DNA of 20,546 nt. Source: Promethearchaeota archaeon (GTDB lineage Archaea > Asgardarchaeota > Lokiarchaeia > Sigynarchaeales > SOKP01). Of this stretch, positions 1 to 6,548 are shown one piece after another. The notes under the pieces were generated by a model. The model did no database searches and was not told where the DNA came from. It was given only the letters and a program-made list of their open reading frames with translations. A program made the position numbers and the translations under genes. The stretch spans positions 1 through 20,546 of the forward strand of contig SDNV01000045.1 of the NCBI GenBank assembly GCA_004524515.1, read 5' to 3'. Positions within the stretch are counted from its first letter, which is position 1, and each line of letters starts with the position of its first letter.

Positions 1-71
1 ATATAAGAAAATAACTCATCAACAGCCGGTTTTACTCCTTGTTTGGTATCAACAATATATACATTTGTCAT
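1..71 (-). CDS. N-terminal fragment of a leftward protein, possibly DUF362-like
   Basis: Reading leftward from an ATG at 71-69, the frame stays open to the window edge and encodes 23 residues beginning MTNVYIVDTKQGVKPAVDEL. The start is well supported by a GGTGA Shine-Dalgarno sequence 7 nt upstream. The pattern of a short beta strand followed by a helix containing 'GVKPAVDELF' resembles the beginning of DUF362-type proteins, but 23 residues are too few for a firm family call. It is divergent from the DUF3795 gene at 226 and shares a 154-bp intergenic region with it. Confidence 0.6.
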   Translation of the reverse strand, partial: MTNVYIVDTKQGVKPAVDELFSY

Positions 72-78
72 GAGTTTT

Positions 79-83
79 TCACC
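79..83 (-). promoter_or_regulatory. Shine-Dalgarno site of the leftward edge gene
   Basis: GGTGA on the minus strand lies 7 nt before the ATG at 71. It is one of the few clear ribosome binding sites in the window, and it fixes the start of the partial gene at 1-71. Confidence 0.6.
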
Positions 84-225
84 ACTATAATAATAAATAA
101 TGGCATAAAATAAACCTTACTTATCAAAGTGATGATGTGAGGAAAGTATTTTTGAGATTGTTGATTTACTATAACAATTGACAATTTATTCATATTAATT
201 TAATTAAGTTGAATAGTGAAACATA

Positions 226-819
226 TTGAGTTTAAAATTAGACAATATAAAAGAGCAGGACCGCGGAATTCTTTCCCCATGTGGAATTCTTTGTTTAGGA
301 TGCGATACCCATCTCGGGGAGGGAATTGAAGCAGCAAAAAAAATTGTAGATGTCTGGGAGGGCTGGAATATGCTAGATGTGGGTCCTGCCCTTGGTCTAA
401 ATGAAAAAGGAATTAAAACTACAATAAAAACATTGAAAAAATTTATTAAAATGGGTAAAGGGGGGCTCTGTCCCGGTTGTTTTAATAATCAAGGACCCCC
501 CTCTGCTATTTGCGGTATAGCAAATTGTGTTAAATCTAAAGGGTACTGGACATGCGCTGAGTGTTATGAATTTGATCCAGAATCAGAAACTCCCTGCCCG
601 AATATAAACAAAGATGCTATGCCAATAGCCGATAAAGGCCAAATGAGTAAAATGATTTGTGCTCGATACAGCAAGGATACGGTACAGAATTTAAAGAAAT
701 GCCGCGAGATCGGTTACGATGCATTTATCAAAGAAGCTAAAGAAAAAGTGGTAAAAGGTTGGAGAACTTGGCAAATAATAAGCGAAGAAATGGTATTTTC
801 AGATGCGATGAAAAAATAG
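226..819 (+). CDS. DUF3795 family cysteine-rich protein
   Basis: This 197-residue soluble protein carries at least ten cysteines in paired arrangements: C19, C23 and C26 near the N terminus, CPGC at 82-85, C96, C101, CAEC at 110-113 and C124. The opening 'SPCGILCLGCDTHLGEG' and the later 'CPGC...C.I..C....G..TCAEC' follow the pattern of DUF3795 proteins, which are thought to bind a metal or Fe-S cluster; their biochemical role is unknown. The start is a TTG at 226 with no obvious Shine-Dalgarno sequence. The next in-frame ATG lies well after the first cysteine cluster, so TTG is preferred. An oligo-T run follows the gene, so it is probably transcribed alone. Confidence 0.75.
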   Translation: MSLKLDNIKEQDRGILSPCGILCLGCDTHLGEGIEAAKKIVDVWEGWNMLDVGPALGLNEKGIKTTIKTLKKFIKMGKGGLCPGCFNNQGPPSAICGIANCVKSKGYWTCAECYEFDPESETPCPNINKDAMPIADKGQMSKMICARYSKDTVQNLKKCREIGYDAFIKEAKEKVVKGWRTWQIISEEMVFSDAMKK

Positions 820-844
820 ATTTGTGTAATAATTTTTAAAAATG

Positions 845-852
845 TTTTTTTT
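845..852 (+). terminator. Oligo-T terminator after the DUF3795 gene
   Basis: Eight consecutive T residues lie 25 nt after the stop codon, followed by more T-rich sequence. Archaeal RNA polymerase terminates at such oligo-T tracts without needing a hairpin. The AT-rich background makes this moderate evidence. Confidence 0.4.
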
Positions 853-912
853 ATTGATTTTATTTTATTTAGTGCATTTTGGATTTCTATTTTAATAGAA
901 AAAAGGGATATT

Positions 913-1674
913 ATGCCATTATTAAAATATAAAGATAAGAATATTTTTTATCAAATTAAAGAAGCTGAAACAGAAAAATGGATTCTACTTATTCACGGCT
1001 CGGGAGGGAATTCACATACATGGAACAATCAGTTAACCCAACTCGATACGAATTCTAATTTAGTAGCAATTGATTTACCATCTCATGATCAATCTGATAC
1101 CTTTTCAGAGCTTTCTCTTGAACTTTATGTGGATGTTGTCAAAACTCTAATTAATAATCTAAACGTAAAGGAGGTCATACTAGCAGGTCATTCCTTAGGA
1201 GGAGCTGTTATTCTATCTTATTATTTTAAATATCCTAGTGAAGTTTCTGCGTTGATTTTAATTGGCACAGGGGCTCGATTGCGCGTGAGCCCTATTATTT
1301 TAAATTCATTAAAAACTAATTTTCAAGAATTTTTAGATGGCTTGCCGATGGGAGGTTTTTATCGTAAAACACCAAAAGAAATTATTAATCAATATCTAGC
1401 AGAAACATCAAAAATTGCACCAGAAGTGACTTATCAAGATTTTAAGATTTGTGATGAATTTGATGTTATGGATAAGATCAGATTAATTAATGTGCCCTGC
1501 CTGATAATATGTGGTACTGAAGATCGTTTAACTCTCCCTAAATATTCAAAATTCTTTAAGGAAAATATAGAAAATTCAGAAATGGTTTTAATAAATAACG
1601 CAGGTCATTTCATTATGCTTGAAAAAGCTGATGAATTAAATCAAGCTATAAAGGAATTTATAAAAAAATTATAG
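913..1674 (+). CDS. Alpha/beta hydrolase
   Basis: This 253-residue cytoplasmic protein has the full alpha/beta hydrolase catalytic set. The oxyanion-hole HGSGG is at 28-32, the nucleophile elbow GHSLGG at 92-97 (Ser94), the acidic residue in GTEDR at 201-205 (Asp204), and the catalytic His232 in NAGHF. Length and motif spacing match single-domain esterases and lipases of this superfamily. There is no signal peptide or membrane segment. The substrate cannot be predicted. It stands alone between spacers of about 100 bp on either side, so no neighbour suggests a pathway. Confidence 0.88.
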   Translation: MPLLKYKDKNIFYQIKEAETEKWILLIHGSGGNSHTWNNQLTQLDTNSNLVAIDLPSHDQSDTFSELSLELYVDVVKTLINNLNVKEVILAGHSLGGAVILSYYFKYPSEVSALILIGTGARLRVSPIILNSLKTNFQEFLDGLPMGGFYRKTPKEIINQYLAETSKIAPEVTYQDFKICDEFDVMDKIRLINVPCLIICGTEDRLTLPKYSKFFKENIENSEMVLINNAGHFIMLEKADELNQAIKEFIKKL

Positions 1675-1777
1675 AGCGATATAATATCCATTTTAACTCT
1701 AAAATAATATAAATCATTTTCGATTAAATTTTATAATTATTATGTGTTAATTTGATTAGTTCAAATACAAAAAGCAA

Positions 1778-2578
1778 TTGAATTTTTTGCGTATATATAC
1801 TTATGGTCCATTTCAGTCGAGACGATTAGGACTCTCTTTAGGCGTAAATATTTTACCAGAATATAAATTATGTACGTTTAATTGTGTGTATTGTGAGATT
1901 GGATCTACGGACAAATTAGTTTCACCTAAATTCAGAATAAAATCACCCCCCTCTCCAAAATTTAGAAAAGAATTAAAAGATATTTTAAAGTTTGTCCCCC
2001 ATTTGAATTCGATTACTTTTGGTTATAATGGGGAGCCGACTTTAAATGAAAGCCTATTAGACTTCCATAAAATAGCTTTAGATGTAAGAGAAGAGATGGA
2101 ATGGACAAATGATAAACCTATATTAACTTTATTTACTAATTCCAGCACCTTGTTTTTACCGGAAATAAGAGAAAAAGTAAAGCAGTTTGATTTGGTTTTA
2201 GCAAAATTAGACGCTGCTATTCATCAAGATTTTAAAAGAACGAACTCCCCTCATCCTGAGACGCCCCCTATTGAAATGATTATAGACTCCCTTTTAAAAT
2301 TAAAACAAGAAATGCCCAGAAATCACAAATTAGCGATTCAAAGTTTGATTTATAACTCATATAAAGATGAGTTTAAATCAAATAATAATACAGAAAATAT
2401 ATCTAAATTAGCTCAAGCAATAAAAAGGATTAAGCCTGACATAGTACAAATTTACTCTATAGCACGAATCCCCGCGAATTATTTTGTATTTTCTATTGAC
2501 GAAGACCAAAAAAAGGCGATTGTTGAGAAGTTAAAAGAAACAGTAAATGATAAAAATATTGAAATAAGTTATTACTAA
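1778..2578 (+). CDS. Radical SAM enzyme of unknown substrate (COG0731-like)
   Basis: The 266-residue protein has the radical SAM [4Fe-4S] motif CxxxCxxC as CTFNCVYC, with Cys32, Cys36 and Cys39. The preceding 'GPFQSRRLGLSLGVNILP' is the typical lead-in of a widespread stand-alone family distantly related to the wyosine synthase TYW1 group. A GYNGEPTL segment at 82-89 corresponds to the SAM-binding glycine-rich strand. There is no flavodoxin domain and no C-terminal Fe-S domain with extra cysteines, so it is not TYW1 itself. The start is TTG at 1778; a second TTG three codons later is possible. The reaction is unknown. The neighbours, a hydrolase and a mutase homologue, do not clarify it. Confidence 0.85.
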   Translation: MNFLRIYTYGPFQSRRLGLSLGVNILPEYKLCTFNCVYCEIGSTDKLVSPKFRIKSPPSPKFRKELKDILKFVPHLNSITFGYNGEPTLNESLLDFHKIALDVREEMEWTNDKPILTLFTNSSTLFLPEIREKVKQFDLVLAKLDAAIHQDFKRTNSPHPETPPIEMIIDSLLKLKQEMPRNHKLAIQSLIYNSYKDEFKSNNNTENISKLAQAIKRIKPDIVQIYSIARIPANYFVFSIDEDQKKAIVEKLKETVNDKNIEISYY

Positions 2579-2651
2579 AAAAAATTAATTTAATTTATTG
2601 ATTTGAATAAGAAAATCCATAAATTACATAAATGTATTTTTGTTTGTATAA

Positions 2652-4073
2652 ATGTTGATGGAGAGGAAAGATTTAATATTACAATTAAATGAACTTAAAG
2701 GAAAAATTGGACAAAAGATAGAGCCTTCAATAATTACGCAGATAGCTGAAATATACGGGAAATGGCTTAAAAATACAACTAATAGGGTCATAATTGGAAG
2801 AGATGGAAGACCCAATGGGGTTTTAATTGAACGAGCAATTATTGAAGGCTTAAATCTGAGTGATTGTGAAATTATAAATTTAGGAGTTTGCCCTACTCCC
2901 ATTCTTTTCTATATAAAAAATAAATTAAAAATAAAAGGGGCAATTTTCATTTCAGATTCTAATAAACCTTTGAATTGGAATAAGATAAAATTATATTTTA
3001 ATGATAATTTTTCTTATCAGTTTGAATTGAAAGATTTAGGAGAAAAGCTAAATCAAGTCAATTTAGACTCTCCAGATCAAAATCAAAATACTCAAATCTT
3101 CGAAAAATTTAATCCAATATCGACTTATTTTGATGATTTATTTGAATTCTTTGAGTTTGAAAGGATTTTTGTTCAGAATAAGCTTAGGGTTATTGTAGAT
3201 CCCGGAGCAGGAGCTGGAAAATTGATCACCCCTAAAGTATTAGAGAAATTAGGGTGTGAAGTATTGGTAATTAATGATGAATTGGATAAGTACAACAATT
3301 CTCCTCGAGAATTATATCCCACCAAATCTAATTTAAAAGATTTAATTTTAGCATTATGGAAAGGAAATTATGACGTAGGATTTGCCCATGATTTTGATGC
3401 CAATAAGTTAACCGTAATTAGTGATAATTTTGAATGTTATTCTGAAGAGATTATTTCAGCATTGATCATGGATCACTACATCAGGAAGGACGTATTCAAT
3501 GATAAAACATACATATTCCTCTTGAATTTAGCTTCTTCATTGAGATTTGAAGTTCTTGCGGATCAAAATAATATACAAGTGTTCAGGAATTATAATGAAA
3601 ATCAATTTTCTAAGGAGAAGATAGAAGAACTATTTTTTAATAATGATAAATATGTCATATTTGGATTCAAGGGTTTAAATGGTGGACCAATTTTTCCCCA
3701 TTTTAATAGAGTAAAAGACGGGATTTATATAGCTGCCAAATTAGTGGAAATTTTAGTAGATTCTGGCGAAAAATTATCTCAATTAATGTTAAAAATTCCA
3801 AAATTCTATTCTTATCAAAAAAAAGTCAGGTTGCCTCAAAAAAATCTAGATGATGTAATTAGAAGGTTAAATAAAGAATTGACTAAGGAAGGCGAATTCG
3901 TTATTCAAGTTGATAATAACTTAAGGTTTGGATATAATAAGGATTGGTTTGTACTGATTACGCCTTCCAACAATTCCATTAAAGTTTTTAGCGAAGCAAG
4001 AAGAGATTCATTAGCAAGACTCTATTGCGAAACTACTACAGAATTACTAAGGCTGATCGTTTCTAAGATATAG
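2652..4073 (+). CDS. Phosphoglucomutase/phosphomannomutase homologue with degenerate active site
   Basis: The 473-residue length and order of motifs match the alpha-D-phosphohexomutase superfamily, but the signature residues are eroded. GRDGRPNG (49-56) matches the N-terminal GRD-R-SG loop. In the phosphoserine loop, usually TASHNP, this protein has SDSNKP (101-106): the serine (Ser103) is kept but histidine is Asn. The metal loop DGDADR reads DFDANK (247-252), losing the third aspartate and the arginine. The sugar-binding GEESG is replaced by KGLNGG (340-345). The phosphate-binding RPSGTEP reads TPSNNSI (437-443). Family members use these residues to bind Mg2+, the phosphosugar and its phosphate, so ordinary mutase activity is unlikely. 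The fold is probably intact. It could be a regulatory pseudoenzyme or a protein with a changed reaction. The first of two nearby ATG codons is used here; the alternative is 2658. Confidence 0.8.
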   Translation: MLMERKDLILQLNELKGKIGQKIEPSIITQIAEIYGKWLKNTTNRVIIGRDGRPNGVLIERAIIEGLNLSDCEIINLGVCPTPILFYIKNKLKIKGAIFISDSNKPLNWNKIKLYFNDNFSYQFELKDLGEKLNQVNLDSPDQNQNTQIFEKFNPISTYFDDLFEFFEFERIFVQNKLRVIVDPGAGAGKLITPKVLEKLGCEVLVINDELDKYNNSPRELYPTKSNLKDLILALWKGNYDVGFAHDFDANKLTVISDNFECYSEEIISALIMDHYIRKDVFNDKTYIFLLNLASSLRFEVLADQNNIQVFRNYNENQFSKEKIEELFFNNDKYVIFGFKGLNGGPIFPHFNRVKDGIYIAAKLVEILVDSGEKLSQLMLKIPKFYSYQKKVRLPQKNLDDVIRRLNKELTKEGEFVIQVDNNLRFGYNKDWFVLITPSNNSIKVFSEARRDSLARLYCETTTELLRLIVSKI

Positions 4074-4112
4074 AAAAAAATTAATTTTATGTTCCCTCCT
4101 TATAGCCTCCCA

Positions 4113-4119
4113 TTTTTTT
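4113..4119 (+). terminator. Oligo-T terminator after the mutase homologue
   Basis: Seven T residues flanked by C-rich sequence lie about 40 nt after the stop codon. The C-rich flank makes the run stand out from general AT-richness. It probably ends the transcript of the preceding gene and separates it from the structured region downstream. Confidence 0.4.
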
Positions 4120-4158
4120 CCCACCATTTTAATCCACTTCCAGCGTTCGCCCAATAGA

Positions 4159-4192
4159 TTTATAAATTATGCAAGAAAATTTATTTATAATC
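4159..4192 (+). promoter_or_regulatory. TATA-like promoter elements before the structured region
   Basis: Two archaeal TATA-box-like strings occur: TTTATAAAT at 4159-4167 and TTTATAATC at 4184-4192. The second is preceded by a purine-rich GAAAAT that could act as a BRE. Archaeal transcription usually starts about 25 nt downstream of the TATA centre, which for the second element falls near 4210, where the first inverted-repeat structure begins. In AT-rich DNA such strings also occur by chance. Confidence 0.35.
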
Positions 4193-4209
4193 AATAGAAT
4201 TGTTGATAA

Positions 4210-4303
4210 TATCATGACTATAAACATTACTCTTGGATATAGGATTAGAGAACGATTAGCATTAATCCGTACTCCGATTGTTTATAACCCTACAGTCATG
4301 ATA
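4210..4303 (+). ncRNA. Candidate structured RNA element 1
   Basis: A 10-bp perfect inverted repeat (4210-4219 with 4294-4303) encloses nested complementary segments: ATAAAC (4220-4225) with GTTTAT (4280-4285), and GGATTA (4242-4247) with TAATCC (4263-4268). The result is one long interrupted stem with internal loops and an 8-nt bulge AACCCTAC. I find no protein-coding frame. It matches no riboswitch, SRP RNA, RNase P RNA, tRNA or C/D box consensus that I can recall. It could be the 5' part of a non-coding RNA, a leader element for the MFS transporter gene at 4501, or the remains of a small inverted-repeat mobile element. Confidence 0.4.
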
Positions 4304-4335
4304 AAGGTATCATTCCCTTTAGGAATGTCCCTTAT
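4301..4335 (+). other. Hairpin between structured elements 1 and 3
   Basis: CATTCC (4311-4316) pairs with GGAATG (4322-4327) across a 5-nt loop. The stem can extend outward by pairing ATAAAGG (4301-4307) with CCCTTAT (4329-4335), with one A-C mismatch and a small internal loop. Its base uses nucleotides 4301-4303, which also close element 1, so the two outer stems compete for three nucleotides. Confidence 0.35.
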
Positions 4336-4337
4336 GT

Positions 4338-4450
4338 AAAATAATTTTGGCGACCTAACTCCTTTACTGCTTTTCTACTCCTTTCGTTTTCTGCACTCTC
4401 ACAGATATTGACCTATTAGTTCATAGAGATCTATTTGCCAAAATTATTTT
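4338..4450 (+). ncRNA. Candidate structured RNA element 3 bounded by a 14-bp inverted repeat
   Basis: AAAATAATTTTGGC at 4338-4351 is perfectly complementary to GCCAAAATTATTTT at 4437-4450, giving a 14-bp terminal stem around an 85-nt interior. The interior is about 36% G+C, higher than surrounding spacer DNA, and its first half is strongly pyrimidine-rich. ACTCCTTT occurs twice, at 4358-4365 and 4377-4384, 19 nt apart. The end of the stem runs into TTTT, which could serve as a terminator. There is no open reading frame of note. It could be a non-coding RNA domain or a small non-autonomous element with terminal inverted repeats, but no flanking target duplication is visible. The transcribed strand is unknown. 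Confidence 0.4.
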
Positions 4451-4500
4451 TCAATAAAATTGCGATAAAATTAAAAATTTAAAAAAATTGGTGTGAAAAA

Positions 4501-5703
4501 ATGTCAGAATTAGAAAAAACCAAAGAAAATAACATGATTTTTGGAGCTAATATTAAGAAGTCCTATTTAGCATCCTTTTTTCGAGGATTTCATTTTATTT
4601 CAGGAGTTCTATTGCCGTTTTTTTTAGGATGGGGCAAATTAACTTTCGTGGAAGTTATGTTATTACAAAGTTATTTTACAATTATGATAGTTGCATTTGA
4701 GATACCTTGTGGAGCAATATCGGATTATATCAGTAGAAAATTTTCCTTATTTCTTGGGGCACTAGCGATGGCCCTAGCAGCGTTAATCTATTCAAGTATG
4801 CCTAATATCTTGTTATTTGTTATGGGAGAAACTTTATTTGCTTTAGGTTTTGCATTGATATCTGGAGCGGATGAGGCTTTTATTTTTGATACTCTTAGAA
4901 AAATGAACCGAGAAATAGACATGCCGAAAATAATGGCGAGAATTAGGAGTTTTTTCTTAGCTGGAATTGGAATAGCGGCTCCCATTGGTTCTATTATAAC
5001 ATTGTTTTATCCACTTAATTACGCTATGACATTCATGTTTTTTCCTTTTATTATAGCATCCTTAATAACTTTATCATTTAGAGAACCCAACCATGAGTTA
5101 GAAAGGGAATCAATAAAATATTTATCCATAGTTCAATCAGGATTCAGAGAGCTTAAGAAAAATAAGACTTTAAGAATTCTGGCATTTGACTTCGCGCTTG
5201 TAGATGTGTTAGTATTTCTTCTAATATGGACATATCAGCTTTATCTTGATGCAGTATCGGTTCCTTTAGTGTATTTCGGTTTTATAGCTGCCTCCATGAC
5301 TCTAACGCAAGTTATATTCTTTAATCTTGTACCAAAACTGCAGCTGCGTTTTAAGAACAAAAAATTCTTTCTTACCATTTATACTATGATACCTGGTATT
5401 TCCTATATACTCATTGCTTTCATAATATTTCCTCCAATTGGCATTGTATTAATATTGATCATCATTGGGATTGGATTCTCAAGAAATATCATATTTATTG
5501 GGGGAATTAATAAAAATATTGAAGAAGAGAATAGAGCTACTGTTTTAAGCACTATTAGTATGATCAGGAGTTTTATAATAACAATACTATATCCCCTTAT
5601 AGGTTTACTTGCAATGTGGAATTTGCATTATACATTTATAATCTTGGGCATTTCAATAATACTAATTAGTATACTTTCTAGAGTAAAAAATGAGTATTTA
5701 TAA
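4501..5703 (+). CDS. Major facilitator superfamily transporter
   Basis: This 400-residue protein is hydrophobic over most of its length, with about 11-12 membrane segments typical of MFS proteins. A motif A-like loop GAISDYISRKF at 71-81, between membrane segments 2 and 3, identifies the superfamily. A second half with similar membrane spacing follows a charged central loop near residues 195-225. The substrate cannot be deduced. A GGTG at 4490-4493, 7 nt before the ATG, is a reasonable ribosome binding site and supports this start. The gene follows the structured non-coding region at 4210-4450, which might act as its leader, and is followed by a run of ten T. Confidence 0.88.
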   Translation: MSELEKTKENNMIFGANIKKSYLASFFRGFHFISGVLLPFFLGWGKLTFVEVMLLQSYFTIMIVAFEIPCGAISDYISRKFSLFLGALAMALAALIYSSMPNILLFVMGETLFALGFALISGADEAFIFDTLRKMNREIDMPKIMARIRSFFLAGIGIAAPIGSIITLFYPLNYAMTFMFFPFIIASLITLSFREPNHELERESIKYLSIVQSGFRELKKNKTLRILAFDFALVDVLVFLLIWTYQLYLDAVSVPLVYFGFIAASMTLTQVIFFNLVPKLQLRFKNKKFFLTIYTMIPGISYILIAFIIFPPIGIVLILIIIGIGFSRNIIFIGGINKNIEEENRATVLSTISMIRSFIITILYPLIGLLAMWNLHYTFIILGISIILISILSRVKNEYL

Positions 5704-5707
5704 TCAA

Positions 5708-5717
5708 TTTTTTTTTT
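5708..5717 (+). terminator. Oligo-T terminator after the MFS gene
   Basis: Ten consecutive T residues begin 5 nt after the MFS stop codon. This is a strong archaeal intrinsic termination signal and separates the transporter from the acetyltransferase gene at 5752. Confidence 0.5.
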
Positions 5718-5751
5718 AAAATAATATATTGAATCAAAAGGGTCCTATTAA

Positions 5752-6201
5752 TTGATTACAGTCAGAAAATTTAGGGATGAAGATGCATTAGAAGCGTCAA
5801 ATTTAATAAGAAAGACATTATATGAAGTTAATAGTAAGTTTTATCCAACATCAGTAATAAATTATATGTGTAATGAATTTTCTCCTAGATTTTTGATTGA
5901 TCTCTCAAAAGAACGCGAATTTTTTGTAGCGATTGAAAACTCTAAAATCATTGGAACTATAACTATTATCTATGATTATATTGGTACAGTCTTTGTAAAT
6001 CCAGAACAACATTTTAAAGGCATTGGCACAAAATTAATGGAGAGCATAGAAAATCTAGCAAAAGAAAGAAAAATTAAAAAACTCAGATTAGAATCAAGTA
6101 TAAATGCTGTAAATTTTTATGAGAAATTAGGTTATAAGAAAGGAGAAATATCTCAATCTGAAGAATATGGGATCACTTATGAAATGAGTAAAGTCCTATA
6201 A
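5752..6201 (+). CDS. GNAT family N-acetyltransferase
   Basis: The 149 residues form a single GNAT domain, which transfers an acetyl group from acetyl-CoA to an amine. The acetyl-CoA pyrophosphate-binding loop is QHFKGIG at 86-92, after the beta strand GTVFVNPE. The C-terminal motif NAVNFYEKLGYKK at 118-130 is the conserved motif B region of this family. The start is a TTG at 5752 giving MITVRKFRDEDA, the usual beginning for the first strand and helix. The acceptor is unknown. The gene sits 48 bp after the MFS transporter but is separated by an oligo-T run, so a shared operon is doubtful. Confidence 0.85.
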   Translation: MITVRKFRDEDALEASNLIRKTLYEVNSKFYPTSVINYMCNEFSPRFLIDLSKEREFFVAIENSKIIGTITIIYDYIGTVFVNPEQHFKGIGTKLMESIENLAKERKIKKLRLESSINAVNFYEKLGYKKGEISQSEEYGITYEMSKVL

Positions 6202-6326
6202 TACTTTTAAAAGGAAAATATCGATATAATTTTTGAACTAACGTAAATTTTATTTTTAATGGGCTTTTTTATTACTCATTCAAAATTTAAGTTTTTATTT
6301 AAAAAAATAAAAGGAAATTGATAATA

Positions 6327-6503
6327 ATGGCAAAGTGTGAATGTCCCTCATGTTATTTTGAATTTGAGTTGGAGGAAGGTACAATTGAAGGTGAAGTTAT
6401 CCCCTGCCCTGACTGTGGTGTAGATTTAGAAGTAACAAAGATTGATGGAGATGTGGCTAAAGTACAGGTTGCTGAAATGACTGAGGAAGATTGGGGTGAA
6501 TAA
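6327..6503 (+). CDS. lysW: LysW-type amino-group carrier protein
   Basis: This acidic 58-residue protein has a zinc-finger core with CPSC (6-9) and CPDC (27-30) and ends in EDWGE. In LysW proteins of archaea and Thermus the terminal glutamate is joined to the amino group of alpha-aminoadipate or glutamate, which protects it during lysine or arginine (ornithine) biosynthesis. The start was chosen at ATG 6327, giving MAKCECPSC and placing the AAGGAAA at 6311-6317 about 9 nt upstream. A TTG at 6318 would overlap that site's spacing. None of the usual partners (LysX/ArgX, LysZ, LysY, LysJ, LysK) is within the window, so the carrier is unlinked here. Confidence 0.88.
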   Translation: MAKCECPSCYFEFELEEGTIEGEVIPCPDCGVDLEVTKIDGDVAKVQVAEMTEEDWGE

Positions 6504-6548
6504 CCCTCTTTAATTATGTATTTAAATTATTTAAAACTCTATTTTTAA

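Noticed and set aside
4210..4450. SRP RNA, RNase P RNA or a known riboswitch
   Set aside because: None of the conserved core motifs that I know for these RNAs is visible on either strand.
6318..6326. TTG at 6318 as the start of lysW
   Set aside because: It leaves only 2 nt after the AAGGA sequence at 6311-6315 and adds MII before the usual beginning. ATG 6327 fits both the site and the family.
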